Positions 26,936 to 35,936 of a stretch of DNA of 52,830 bases are shown here, in pieces. The notes beneath the pieces were generated by a model. The model was not told the origin of the DNA, did not search any database, and saw nothing but the letters and a program-made list of their open reading frames with translations. Made by a program: the position numbers and the translations under genes. Position 1 is the first letter of the stretch; every line of letters begins with the position of its first letter. Origin of the DNA: Flavobacteriales bacterium (GTDB lineage: Bacteria; Bacteroidota; Bacteroidia; Flavobacteriales_G; JALEGO01); the NCBI GenBank assembly GCA_020631045.1, contig JAHDHZ010000014.1, forward strand, positions 1 through 52,830, written 5' to 3'.

Positions 26936-27322
26936 ATGTTAATCATCAGACAAGCAATATTTCTATTCTTAAGCTTCAATTTACTTTTTTCTGGCAGTGG
27001 CATCCAAATCAAAAAACATTATTGCGGAGGCAACCTCAAATCAATTAGCTTACTTCCCGCTGAAAAATCATGCTGCAGCTCTAATGAAAAATCTCCTTGT
27101 TGTAATAACACTACCCAGCTTGTTCAAGCAGATGTTAATTTGCAGGTTACTCAATTAGCAAATTTTGACTTTAGCTCTACTACTTTTTTCAAAACACTAA
27201 GCTTTACAAAACATATACAATACACCAATTTATTAGCAAGTGTATTTGTTTATATTCCTCAAAAAATCCCCCCTTTACAGGATAAAGATATTTACATCCT
27301 TGTACAACGCTTTCTTCTTTAA
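26936..27322 (+). CDS. HYC_CC_PP family protein
   Basis: The 128-aa protein has a hydrophobic N-terminus (QAIFLFLSFNLLFSGSGIQI) and the three features that give the family its name: KKHYCGG (residues about 27-33), a cysteine cluster (KSCCSSNEKSPCCNN) and PQKIPPLQD near the end. Family members occur in Bacteroidota next to metal-handling genes. The Cys-rich cluster could bind metal, which is inference. It heads a same-strand run with an outer-membrane barrel and an HMA protein. Confidence 0.82.
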   Translation: MLIIRQAIFLFLSFNLLFSGSGIQIKKHYCGGNLKSISLLPAEKSCCSSNEKSPCCNNTTQLVQADVNLQVTQLANFDFSSTTFFKTLSFTKHIQYTNLLASVFVYIPQKIPPLQDKDIYILVQRFLL

Positions 27323-27400
27323 GTCTATTTGAGTTATACATATTCCTACTCATCAGGTCATGAGCTAGAATTTTTATGTTTTATTTCAAAATAGCATTCA

Positions 27401-28183
27401 ATGAAAAATATTTTACCCGTGTTTGTTACACTAAATTTAATCGCAATAAACACACTGGCTCAAGGGCCTCCTATTACAGCTGACAAGCCTATTATGCTTG
27501 GCGCAAAACGAGTGGTGATAAAATCGCTTACAGAAATTAGAAGTACAAATCATGGAACCTTTATAAAAGCTCCTTTGATAGTTCACTACTTGCCAACACC
27601 AAACCTATTATTTGCGGCTCATATTCCCTATGTGAATACGGTATTCAATGAAAATTTGCTAGAGACCCCAAAGAACTTTTCAGGCCTAGGAGATGTAGAG
27701 CTGCTTGGTAAATACCAGTTTTACCGAAAAGATGCTACTGGTAAAACGTTTAGAATGGTTGCCAAAACCTTGCAAACTTTACCAACAGGTAAGGCCTATA
27801 ATTTAGATGGAATTTTAACAGGTACTTACCAAGGCTACGTTGGTGTAGTGGCAGGTTACGAAAGCATCAAATATGGTATTTCTAATGAACTAGGAATAAA
27901 TATGAGTGGCAATTCTTCTCTTAGAGAATTTAAGCACAAAATTGGCTTTGGGCTACCTCTTTTAAAGCCTAGTTACCCTGTTAAACAAGTAAACCTGTAT
28001 TTTGAATACAAGAACAGTTGGTTTTATAATACTAATGGCTATCGCCTACTGTATGCACAAGGGCTTCAATACGCCATTAAGCGCTTAATATTAGAGGCTG
28101 CCATCCAGTTTCCGCTTATTCAAGAGAATACTATTCAAAATTTCAAAAGGAGTATGTTCATTGGAACACGCTATATTTTTTAA
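27401..28183 (+). CDS. Outer-membrane beta-barrel protein (MetA/transporter-like)
   Basis: The 260-aa protein has a signal peptide (ILPVFVTLNLIAINTLAQGPPITADKP) and then alternating beta-strands with turn-rich links (TFIKAPLIVHYLPTPNLLFAAHIPYV, GDVELLGKYQFYRKD, LQTLPTGKAYN), ending in a barrel-type terminus with aromatic last residue (SMFIGTRYIF). The pattern fits the Phenol_MetA_deg-like barrel group. The substrate is unknown. Its place between HYC_CC_PP and HMA genes suggests a role in metal response or efflux. Confidence 0.65.
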   Translation: MKNILPVFVTLNLIAINTLAQGPPITADKPIMLGAKRVVIKSLTEIRSTNHGTFIKAPLIVHYLPTPNLLFAAHIPYVNTVFNENLLETPKNFSGLGDVELLGKYQFYRKDATGKTFRMVAKTLQTLPTGKAYNLDGILTGTYQGYVGVVAGYESIKYGISNELGINMSGNSSLREFKHKIGFGLPLLKPSYPVKQVNLYFEYKNSWFYNTNGYRLLYAQGLQYAIKRLILEAAIQFPLIQENTIQNFKRSMFIGTRYIF

Positions 28184-28200
28184 CCCTTAAATTTTTAACA

Positions 28201-28575
28201 ATGAAAATAATTATAACAATAACAACAATTTTAGGCATGATGTATATGCCAATTTTAGGAATTAGTCAAAACACCGAAGGCCTGGTTGATTCTTTTACTG
28301 TAAAAGTAGAAGGCCTGGGTTGCCCTTATTGTGCATATGGCCTTGAAAAAAAGTTTTTAGAGCTTAAAGATGTTCAAAATCAACACATAAATATTGAGAC
28401 CGGTATACTTACCTTTACCTACCCTTTTTTACTTGGCTTAACCACTGATCAAGTAGAAGCACAAGTGAAGAAATCTGGATATACCGCTGCTTGGATCAGG
28501 GTTATAAGGGCTAGTGGAAAGGTAGAGGAAGACACCCTAAATACCACAAGTAAAATAAATTTTTTTAGACGTTAA
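28201..28575 (+). CDS. Secreted heavy-metal-associated (HMA) domain protein
   Basis: The 124-aa protein has a signal peptide (ITTILGMMYMPILGISQ) and one HMA domain (about residues 28-100). The metal-binding loop is GLGCPYCAYGLEKKF, with the CxxC pair that usually binds Cu(I), Hg(II) or Zn(II). The domain ends KKSGYTAAWIRVIR. It starts 17 bases after the barrel gene. A periplasmic metal carrier or sensor is likely. Confidence 0.85.
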   Translation: MKIIITITTILGMMYMPILGISQNTEGLVDSFTVKVEGLGCPYCAYGLEKKFLELKDVQNQHINIETGILTFTYPFLLGLTTDQVEAQVKKSGYTAAWIRVIRASGKVEEDTLNTTSKINFFRR

Positions 28576-28618
28576 AATCAGTAACAATTTTTGTGCTGTT
28601 ACGTAGTTTGTTTAAAGA

Positions 28619-31600
28619 ATGAAGAGACACTTTATACTCATCGTATTATTTTTTGTAAACTCAAAGCTTTTTTCACAATGTGATGTTTCTACACCATTAT
28701 TTAATGTTGATTTTTCTTCAACTCTAGATACTTTATGGATAAGTCCTGACACCATTAGAAGTGGCTTATGTTGTGGATCCTCCAATCCAGATAAGTGTGT
28801 ATCATTTTTAGTAACGCTTCCTTCAAATGCCTCAGGTATTATTTTCAATATTTATTCAGGCGCCATACCACCAGGCGCATTATTTTATCAAATTGATTGC
28901 GGCACTCCAACTCAGGTTGGTCAACCGCTTTGTTTAAATGGATCAGGGCCTTTTTTAATCACTTTTTGTAAACCCGGAAACAATCAAAATCAGTATTCAA
29001 TATTGCCTATTCCCAATGCTGATGCAGGACCAGACATTGCGGTAAATGATGGTTGTATAGGTCAAATATATGCATCTGGATATGAGACAAGCACACTTAC
29101 ATGGACGTCTGTATTCCCTGGTTCTCCAGGAGATTACAATCATTATCTTTCTTGCAATACAGCATGTGACACCACTACTGTTACTGCACAAATTGGCTAT
29201 CCAACTTATGTAGATTATCAAGTATGTGGTCAAGCTTTGGGAGCATGCAACAATATTACAATTTGCGATACCGTGCGTACCTATTTTAACTCTTCTTTAA
29301 GAGCAGATATTTTACCTGTAAATCCGATGGTATGCTTTGGTGACCCTGGCACCTATATCCATGCAAATCCTAGTGGAGGAACACCTCCTTATGATTTTCA
29401 ATGGAGCACCTTAGAAACATCTGACAGCATTTTTGTGAATGCAGGAACCTATTACCTCACCCTTTCAGATACCTCAGGTTGCCCTCCTACCTTTGACACT
29501 GTACAAGTTGGCAGCTATACACAAACATTACTAGCCGATGCTGGTCATGACACTACCATTTGTGCAAGTAATACATCTATTGGATTAAGTGGAACTTTAA
29601 CTGCTGCTCCCTCAGGGTTATGGATAGGTCAAGGCACTTTTACAAACGCCAATGATCTAAACACTAGCTATTTTCCAAGTCAAGCTGAAATACAAACAGG
29701 GTCTTCTGTTGTTTATTTGCAAACCGCAGGTCATTCCACTTGTCCAATACATACCGATAGTGTAGAGGTTTTTTATGAAAATTTTGACGCACAAATCAAT
29801 GCTATTGTAGACAGTATATCTTGCCACAATGCAAATGATGCAAATATATTTCTTCAAACTTCTGGCAATAACGCGCCCTTTTCTTATGTATGGTCAAACG
29901 GACAAACCGGACAAATAAACTCTACGTTAAGCCCAGGTACATATACCGCAACTATAACTGACGCTATAGGTTGTATAGATTCAAGCACTTTTGCCATAGA
30001 GAACCCACCCTTACTAAATTTGAATGTCATAGATCGTAATGACATCTCTTGTAATGGAGGTTCAAATGGAAATATTGAACTACAAATAGATGGAGGAAGG
30101 CCAAGCTATACAATCAGTTGGAATAACGGCGAAAATACTTCTTCTATTGGTAATCTAATGGCAGGTAATTACTCGGTAACTGTGAGTGATCAGTTTATAT
30201 GTACAGACAGTATTCAAGTAACCCTAACAGAACCATTGCAAGCACTAAGTATACAAAATACAGTTCAACACCTCAGTTGCTTTGAGAGCAATGATGGAGC
30301 AATTACCATGCAAGCAAGTGGAGGAACAGCCCCCTATAGTTATTCATGGAATAATGGATTAAACTCAAGCACCATAAATCAACTCACGGCTAATTCATAT
30401 GTTCTAACCACTACAGATGCTAATTATTGCATTGAAATAGACACCATATTAATCACTCAACCAGACAGCATATCTTATACAGTAAGCCTAAACCTTGACA
30501 CTATATGCGAAGGTATGCAAGTGGAGGCAACCGTTTCTAATATACAAGGTGGAACACCTGCCTATCAATACTTTTGGGACAATCAATCAGGTACTAATAT
30601 TCATAGTTTTGTTGCTCAGCAGTCAAACTTAGTTTCCTTCTACCTAACAGACTTAAATGGATGTAGGTCTTTTGAATCTTTATTGCCTGTAGATATGATA
30701 TCAACTGTTTTAGACTCCATTCAAATTATTTCTGTAGACTCAGTTTGTGAAGGAGAAACTATTGATATTGAAGGAGAGTTGTTTAGCAACCAAAATCAGC
30801 AATATAACTTCTTTTGGAGTACAGGCCATAATTGGCTGTCTAATTTCCCTTTGCTTGTTGATCAAGATACAACAATAGAACTTATCGGAATTAATAGCTG
30901 CAACGATACCATAAAAGCTCAAAAACACATCACAGTTAACCCTTACCCCGATTTAAGTTTTGTAGACTATCAAAATGAAGGTTGTGCCCCTTATTTATTT
31001 ACTTTTCAAGGCTCCTTAGATAGTTCTATCAATTACACTTGGTATTTTTCTAATCTAGATTCTGTAAATACATTGAACGCTCATTATCTTTTTCCAAACC
31101 CAGGAATTTACCCCATAAACTTAAAAGCCGTTTCTAGTTTTGGTTGTATTACATATGCTAATTTTATTGATTCTATAACTGTAAGAACTAACCCCATGGT
31201 GCTATGCTCGGCAAATGTATATGAGCAACCAGTAGATGAGCCTATTTTTAACTTTTCAGCTTCTGGAGCAATGAGTTATGAGTGGTCTGCAAGCTTTCTA
31301 ACAGATTCATCCCTTATTCAAAGCCAAACTTTTCAATTTACGTTTGAAGATACCGGTAAATATAACTTAGCGTTAACTGGAATAGATGAATTTGGATGTA
31401 TTGATTCTTGTCATTTGCAAGTAGAAGTTACCCCCACTCATTCTATCAAAACACCTAATGTTTTTATCCCCTCTGGACCATCTGGTGGATATATTTCAGA
31501 TTATACTAATATTAATAATACCATCTTTTTTCCTTTTGTAGAATATGTAGCAGAATTTGAGATGGTTATTTTTAATCGTTGGGGAGAAATGGTATTTCAG

Positions 31601-31741
31601 TCCTTTGACCATTTTATTGGATGGGACGGTTATTACAAGGGCAAACTTTCCCAGCAAGACACTTATATGTATAAAATAATAGTTGTTTTTACAGATGGAT
31701 ATAAAAGAGTAAAAACAGGAGACGTAACTTTACTTCGTTAA
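28619..31741 (+). CDS. SprB-repeat surface adhesin with gliding-motility-type C-terminal domain
   Basis: The 1040-aa secreted protein has a signal peptide (ILIVLFFVNSKLFSQC). Around residues 395-620 there are three SprB-like repeats with the pattern SCxxxxDGxIxxxxSGG-P-Y-W-x-G...L..G.Y.V.V.D..GC (DSISCHNANDANIFLQ, DISCNGGSNGNIELQI, HLSCFESNDGAITMQA). A PKD-like domain follows (YTWYFSNLDSVNTLNAHYLF). The last 90 residues are a type B T9SS domain (NVFIPSGPSGG ... MVIFNRWGEMVFQS ... GWDGYYKGK..QQDTYMYKIIV). It is likely exported by T9SS and shown on the cell surface for adhesion or gliding. Cys-rich and Asp-rich throughout. Confidence 0.9.
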   Translation: MKRHFILIVLFFVNSKLFSQCDVSTPLFNVDFSSTLDTLWISPDTIRSGLCCGSSNPDKCVSFLVTLPSNASGIIFNIYSGAIPPGALFYQIDCGTPTQVGQPLCLNGSGPFLITFCKPGNNQNQYSILPIPNADAGPDIAVNDGCIGQIYASGYETSTLTWTSVFPGSPGDYNHYLSCNTACDTTTVTAQIGYPTYVDYQVCGQALGACNNITICDTVRTYFNSSLRADILPVNPMVCFGDPGTYIHANPSGGTPPYDFQWSTLETSDSIFVNAGTYYLTLSDTSGCPPTFDTVQVGSYTQTLLADAGHDTTICASNTSIGLSGTLTAAPSGLWIGQGTFTNANDLNTSYFPSQAEIQTGSSVVYLQTAGHSTCPIHTDSVEVFYENFDAQINAIVDSISCHNANDANIFLQTSGNNAPFSYVWSNGQTGQINSTLSPGTYTATITDAIGCIDSSTFAIENPPLLNLNVIDRNDISCNGGSNGNIELQIDGGRPSYTISWNNGENTSSIGNLMAGNYSVTVSDQFICTDSIQVTLTEPLQALSIQNTVQHLSCFESNDGAITMQASGGTAPYSYSWNNGLNSSTINQLTANSYVLTTTDANYCIEIDTILITQPDSISYTVSLNLDTICEGMQVEATVSNIQGGTPAYQYFWDNQSGTNIHSFVAQQSNLVSFYLTDLNGCRSFESLLPVDMISTVLDSIQIISVDSVCEGETIDIEGELFSNQNQQYNFFWSTGHNWLSNFPLLVDQDTTIELIGINSCNDTIKAQKHITVNPYPDLSFVDYQNEGCAPYLFTFQGSLDSSINYTWYFSNLDSVNTLNAHYLFPNPGIYPINLKAVSSFGCITYANFIDSITVRTNPMVLCSANVYEQPVDEPIFNFSASGAMSYEWSASFLTDSSLIQSQTFQFTFEDTGKYNLALTGIDEFGCIDSCHLQVEVTPTHSIKTPNVFIPSGPSGGYISDYTNINNTIFFPFVEYVAEFEMVIFNRWGEMVFQSFDHFIGWDGYYKGKLSQQDTYMYKIIVVFTDGYKRVKTGDVTLLR

Positions 31742-31892
31742 AAAAACCAATTTAGATCTTGAAAAGTTTAGGCTAGGTTTTGATCAGAAGTTAGTATTTG
31801 ATGAACAAAAGCATCGAACACCTACTTATACAAAAGATGTGTGCTGTATAATTATGATTATCAATAAGTTAAAGGGGTATAAAAAAACAAAA

Positions 31893-31921
31893 ACGGGAGA
31901 CACTCTTTGAATATCTCCCGT
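31893..31921 (-). terminator. Terminator of tRNA-Leu
   Basis: On the minus strand ACGGGAGA and TCTCCCGT pair across a 13-base loop and are followed by TTTTGTTTTTTT. The hairpin begins four bases after the tRNA 3' end. Confidence 0.85.
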
Positions 31922-31925
31922 AGGG

Positions 31926-32010
31926 TACTCGGGGCGGGACTTGAACCCGCACGACCGCAATGGTCATTGGATTTTAAGTCCAACGTGTCTACCAATTCCA
32001 CCACCCGAGC
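31926..32010 (-). tRNA. tRNA-Leu (anticodon TAA)
   Basis: The 85-base gene folds as a class II tRNA. The acceptor is GCTCGGG with CCCGAGT (one G-T pair), the anticodon arm TTGGACTTAAAATCCAA shows TAA, a long variable arm TGACCATTGCGGTCG follows, and the T arm is GCGGGTTCAAGTCCCGC. CCA is not encoded (the next bases are CCC). Confidence 0.95.
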
Positions 32011-32142
32011 AAAAAAGCATTCAAATTTTAATAATTTTATCGTTGCTTTACTTTTTCTTTTCAGTCATTTACGCTTGTAAACTCCTTCAATAAAAAAAAC
32101 AAAGCGCCTCAATCTTATTAAAATTTAAACGCTTTTTGTATT

Positions 32143-32171
32143 AAGACAATTTGTTTTTGACAAATTGTCTT
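32143..32171 (-). terminator. Terminator of tRNA-Gly
   Basis: A perfect 12-base stem (AAGACAATTTGT / ACAAATTGTCTT) with a five-base loop starts three bases after the tRNA-Gly 3' end on the minus strand. The rest of the 164-base gap to tRNA-Leu is AT-rich and shows no other feature. Confidence 0.8.
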
Positions 32172-32174
32172 TAG

Positions 32175-32247
32175 AGCGAAAGACGGGGTTCGAACCCGCG
32201 ACCTCGACCTTGGCAAGGTCGCGCTCTACCAGCTGAGCTACTTTCGC
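32175..32247 (-). tRNA. tRNA-Gly (anticodon GCC)
   Basis: The 73-base gene has acceptor GCGAAAG/CTTTCGC, D arm AGCTCAGCTGGTAGAGC, anticodon loop CTTGCCAAG showing GCC, and T arm GGGTTCGAACCC. The 3' CCA is not encoded. Confidence 0.95.
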
Positions 32248-32330
32248 ATTATTTAAAAGAACGATACAGAATAAATCTGGTCAACAAAAATAGAGAAATT
32301 TCTTTACTTAAAGAAACGGTTTTAAATTTT

Positions 32331-34952
32331 CTATGAAACGCCCGTTAATTTTTTGATCTCATTGAGCTTTACCAAAGCCTCAACAGGTGTTAGACTGTCA
32401 ATGTCTAAATGCTTAATCTCATCTCTGATCTGTTCTAAAATAGGGTCATCTAACTGAAAAAAGCTCAATTGCATTTTTTCATCACCTATTTCTTTTTTAG
32501 GCGTTTTTTGAATAGAAGCGGTAATAGATTGCCCACCTTTTTTACTTTCTAAACTCTTTAATTTAGCATCTGCTTTTTCAACTACCGTTTTAGGGATTCC
32601 TGCCAATCTTGCTACATGAATACCAAAACTGTGGGCGCTTCCACCCGCGATAAGCTTACGCAAGAATATGATTTTACCCTCAATTTCTTTGACCGATACA
32701 TTGTAGTTTTTAATGCGCTTAAATTGATTGGTCATTTCGTTTAATTCATGATAATGCGTGGCAAAAAGCGTCTTTGCTTTGTGCTTATTTTCATGTAAAA
32801 ACTCGGTGATTGCCCAGGCAATAGAAATACCATCATAGGTACTTGTACCCCTTCCGATCTCGTCTAACAATACTAAACTACGATCAGACACATTATTTAA
32901 AATACTGGCCGTTTCTGACATTTCAACCATAAAGGTCGATTCACCTGCCGAGATATTATCTGAAGCCCCTACTCTAGTGAAAATCTTATCAATCAACCCA
33001 ATATGTGCACTTTGGGCAGGCACAAAACTCCCGATTTGAGCCAACAACACCACAATGGCTGTTTGTCTAAGTAAAGCAGACTTACCCACCATATTAGGCC
33101 CTGTAATGATGATGATTTGCTGGGTTTTATCGTCTAAAAAAACAGAGTTTGACACATACTGCTCTCCCAAAGGCAAGAGTTTTTCAATTACCGGATGACG
33201 CGCCTCTTTGATATCAAGCACATGCGATTCATCAACCAGAGGTTTTACATAATTCGCCTGTTTAGAAAGCAGCGCAAAACCCGTTAAGCAATCAAGTTTG
33301 GCTAAACAGAAAGCAGCTTTTTGAATACCCAAAATTTGACTAGTCAAAAAATGTAAAACATCAGCATAAATCTGTGTTTCAAGTTCTAAAATTTTAGATT
33401 CTGCCGACAGTATTTTCTCTTCGTAATCTTTTAACTCTTGGGTGATGTATCGCTCAGCAGAAGTCAGCGTTTGCTTGCGAATCCACCCTTCAGGTACTTT
33501 GTCTTTGTGGGTATTTCTAACCTCAAGGTAATATCCAAACACATTATTAAAGCCCACCTTTAATGAGCTAATGCCTGTTTGTTGCATTTCGCGCTCTTGT
33601 AGTTTCAACAAATAGTCTTTTCCGTTTTTAGAAATCTCTCTCAACTCATCAAGCTCTGAATTGATGCCTGATTTTATAACAGCCCCTTTTGAAACCAACA
33701 CGGGAGCTTCTTCATTAATATGCTTTTCAATGTATTCAATGGTTTTTTCATGTGTACCCATCTGCTTTGAAAGCGCTTTTAATGCGGGGTTTTGAGTCGC
33801 CTCACAAATTGCTTGAATGGGCCCGATAACCTGTAGGCCTTTTTTTAAGGATAACAACTCTTTAGGATGCGCTTTTAAAACAGCTATTTTAGCACTCAAG
33901 CGCTCTAAATCACCCAAGCTATTTAAGTGTTCAGAAAGGGAGCTGAGATCTGTTTTTTGATCTAACAAAGCCTCAACACAAGAAAGTCGTTCATTGATTT
34001 GATTGACATTCTTCAGCGGAAGGGTTAACCAACGTTTCAATAAACGTGCTCCCATCGGACTTTGCGTGTGATCAATCACATCTAACAAAGTAGTAGCCCC
34101 ATGATTATGAGAATCAATCAACTCTAAGTTGCGAATTGTAAATCCGTCTAACCATACATAGCGGTCGTCTTGCACCACTGAGATGTTTGAAATATGCTTA
34201 AGTGAAGTATGTTTGTTTTCTGTCAAATAATGCAAAATTGCTCCTGCACACACCATTCCTAAAGTATGATTTTCAACTGCAAATCCTTTTAAATTTTTTA
34301 CTTGAAAGTGACTAGTCAATTTTTCGTAAGCATAATCATGGGTAAACACCCAATCGCCCAATGCAAAATGACAAGATTTTTGAGTGAGTTGCTTGATTTG
34401 ATCAGATGGCTTTTCTGTGTTGTATAACACTTCTTTAACATCAAAGCTTTCAATAAGTTTTTCTATGGTTTGAAAATCACCTTGAGCCAATAAAAACTCT
34501 CCTGTAGTGACATCTAAAAAACTGACGCCGAACTGTTTTTTTTCTTGATAAACAGCCGCTAAAAAATTGTTGGTTTTGTGATCTAATACTTGGTCATTAA
34601 AAGCAACACCCGGAGTAACCAACTCGGTAACCCCACGCTTTACAATTTTCTTTTCTTTACTTGGGGCTTCTAATTGATCGCAAATTGCCACTCTATAGCC
34701 CGCTCTTACTAGTTTTGGTAAATAGGTGTTTAAAGAATGGTGTGGAAAACCCGCCAACTCTAGTTTAGACCCTCCGTTGTTTCGATTGGTCAATACAATA
34801 CCCAGTACTTTTGATGCTTTAATCGCATCTTCACCAAAGGTTTCATAGAAATCACCCACTCTAAACAACAACAATGCCCCTGGGTGTTTTGACTTGATGT
34901 CAAAATACTGCTTCATTAAAGGGGTTTGTTTTGTAGATTTGCTGCTGGCCAT
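32331..34952 (-). CDS. mutS: DNA mismatch repair protein MutS
   Basis: MutS finds mismatches and starts repair. The 873-aa protein has the mismatch-reading domain start TPLMKQYFDIKSKHPGALLLFRVGDFYETFGEDA with the Phe-x-Glu motif, the clamp region, the Walker A motif ITGPNMVGKSALLRQ, Walker B LVLLDEIGRGTSTYDG and ATHYHELNEM, and the helix-turn-helix dimer end (SFGIHVARLAGIPKTVVEKA). The length is normal. The ATG at 34952 is only 21 bases from the probable start of the divergent methyltransferase. A perfect TAnnTTTG element (TACCTTTG) lies nine bases upstream. Confidence 0.97.
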   Translation of the reverse strand: MASSKSTKQTPLMKQYFDIKSKHPGALLLFRVGDFYETFGEDAIKASKVLGIVLTNRNNGGSKLELAGFPHHSLNTYLPKLVRAGYRVAICDQLEAPSKEKKIVKRGVTELVTPGVAFNDQVLDHKTNNFLAAVYQEKKQFGVSFLDVTTGEFLLAQGDFQTIEKLIESFDVKEVLYNTEKPSDQIKQLTQKSCHFALGDWVFTHDYAYEKLTSHFQVKNLKGFAVENHTLGMVCAGAILHYLTENKHTSLKHISNISVVQDDRYVWLDGFTIRNLELIDSHNHGATTLLDVIDHTQSPMGARLLKRWLTLPLKNVNQINERLSCVEALLDQKTDLSSLSEHLNSLGDLERLSAKIAVLKAHPKELLSLKKGLQVIGPIQAICEATQNPALKALSKQMGTHEKTIEYIEKHINEEAPVLVSKGAVIKSGINSELDELREISKNGKDYLLKLQEREMQQTGISSLKVGFNNVFGYYLEVRNTHKDKVPEGWIRKQTLTSAERYITQELKDYEEKILSAESKILELETQIYADVLHFLTSQILGIQKAAFCLAKLDCLTGFALLSKQANYVKPLVDESHVLDIKEARHPVIEKLLPLGEQYVSNSVFLDDKTQQIIIITGPNMVGKSALLRQTAIVVLLAQIGSFVPAQSAHIGLIDKIFTRVGASDNISAGESTFMVEMSETASILNNVSDRSLVLLDEIGRGTSTYDGISIAWAITEFLHENKHKAKTLFATHYHELNEMTNQFKRIKNYNVSVKEIEGKIIFLRKLIAGGSAHSFGIHVARLAGIPKTVVEKADAKLKSLESKKGGQSITASIQKTPKKEIGDEKMQLSFFQLDDPILEQIRDEIKHLDIDSLTPVEALVKLNEIKKLTGVS

Positions 34953-34961
34953 AAAGGGCTA

Positions 34962-34969
34962 CAAAGGTA
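34962..34969 (-). promoter_or_regulatory. Candidate -7 element of mutS
   Basis: TACCTTTG on the minus strand fits TAnnTTTG exactly and ends nine bases before the mutS ATG. A TTG at the usual spacing is not present. It lies in the 21-base gap between two divergent start codons, so transcription of one gene must overlap the start of the other. Confidence 0.5.
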
Positions 34970-34973
34970 CGAT

Positions 34974-35504
34974 TTGAATAGAAAACTAAAAAACAATGAA
35001 TTAAACCGCTTATCGATTGATGAATATAAGTCGGCGGAGAAAAGCAATATGGTGCTAATTCTTGATAATGTTCGTAGTCTAAATAACATAGGATCAATCT
35101 TCAGAACTGCTGATGGCTTTCGTGTGCGCGCTATTTATTTGTGTGGAATCACTGCCCAGCCCCCCCACCGAGAAATTCAAAAAACAGCGCTTGGCGCTAC
35201 CCAAAGCGTAGATTGGAAATACTTCAACACCACCTTAGAAGCCCTTGCCCACCTCAAAGAAAAAGATTATACCATTTACAGCATCGAACAAGCCAAAAAC
35301 CGCATTTGGCTGCAAGATGTAACACCTAAAAAAGAAAAAGATTATGCCCTAGTATTCGGCCATGAAGTAAAAGGAGTGGCGCAAGAAGTGATTGATCAAA
35401 GTGATGGGGTAATTGAGATTCCGCAGAAAGGCACCAAGCACTCTTTTAATTTAAGCACTTCTGTAGCAATGGTATTGTGGGAGTTTAATAGAGAGTGGAT
35501 GTAA
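34974..35504 (+). CDS. SpoU/TrmH-family RNA 2'-O-methyltransferase
   Basis: SPOUT enzymes methylate ribose in tRNA or rRNA. The sequence contains the three SPOUT motifs: LDNVRSLNNIGSIFRTADGF, YALVFGHEVKGV and IEIPQKGTKHSFNLSTSVAMVLWEF. The likely start is the TTG at 34974 (M-NRKLKNNELNRL), which gives 176 aa and the usual N-terminus of the Bacteroidota members. An ORF extension to 34926 would run into the mutS start. Which RNA it modifies is not clear. The last four codons and the stop form the left arm of the hairpin at 35492-35561. Confidence 0.9.
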   Translation: MNRKLKNNELNRLSIDEYKSAEKSNMVLILDNVRSLNNIGSIFRTADGFRVRAIYLCGITAQPPHREIQKTALGATQSVDWKYFNTTLEALAHLKEKDYTIYSIEQAKNRIWLQDVTPKKEKDYALVFGHEVKGVAQEVIDQSDGVIEIPQKGTKHSFNLSTSVAMVLWEFNREWM

Positions 35505-35561
35505 GTATTTTTGCGCTGTCAAACACAAGGTTTGAAGGCTTAAAATACTTACATCCACTCT
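35492..35561. repeat. Hairpin with conserved loop core whose arm copies the methyltransferase gene end
   Basis: Perfect 20-base arms (AGAGTGGATGTAAGTATTTT) at 35492-35511 and 35542-35561 surround a 30-base loop. The left arm contains the last codons and the TAA of the SpoU gene, so the right arm is an inverted copy of a gene end. The loop (GCGCTG, then CAAAC-ACAAG-GTTTG, then AAGGC) is identical in all 30 bases, reverse-complemented, to the loop of the element at 37809-37900. The stop of the convergent gene lies just outside at 35565. Confidence 0.85.
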
Positions 35562-35564
35562 TTG

Positions 35565-35936
35565 TTAAATACACAATTGATCACAGATTCTTTGAATCAA
35601 CATTGAGGTAATTCTCTTTTCTAGTTCTTTTTTGTTTTCAAGTACAACACTTAACTCTTCAGTGCTAAGAAAACCAACAATAAAACCAATTAAAGTATAT
35701 TTTAAAGCAGGCTTTTTTTGAACATAATGTTGAATCGAGATCTTCTTTTGTGCTACATCTAGATTAGCAATACTTTGCATGTTAAAGTGCCTGATGAAAT
35801 ACGATAAAATGGCCTTATTTTGCAACTTTAAAATGGGCCTCAATATCTTGTTTTGAAAGTTTACTAAACTTTCTCTTTTATTATCTACGGGTAGTTTTAA
35901 ATCTTCTCTTATTTGAATTAAAACCTGATCTCTCAT
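35565..35936 (-). CDS. Conserved hypothetical protein, third gene of the UbiA operon (123 aa)
   Basis: The ATG at 35936 overlaps the UbiA stop by four bases (ATGA), so translation is coupled. The sequence is mainly helical and basic (MRDQVLIQIREDLKLPVDNK, NFQNKILRPILKLQNKAILSYF), with one hydrophobic stretch (ALKYTLIGFIVGFLS) near residue 85. The N-terminus resembles that of the first UbiA-like protein (MRDQAIRQIKYLL), perhaps by chance. I do not recognise a family. Confidence 0.7.
   Translation of the reverse strand: MRDQVLIQIREDLKLPVDNKRESLVNFQNKILRPILKLQNKAILSYFIRHFNMQSIANLDVAQKKISIQHYVQKKPALKYTLIGFIVGFLSTEELSVVLENKKELEKRITSMLIQRICDQLCI

Noticed and set aside
32010-32174. A third RNA gene between the two tRNAs
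   Set aside because: Only the tRNA-Gly terminator is visible; the rest is AT-rich with no cloverleaf or conserved pairing.
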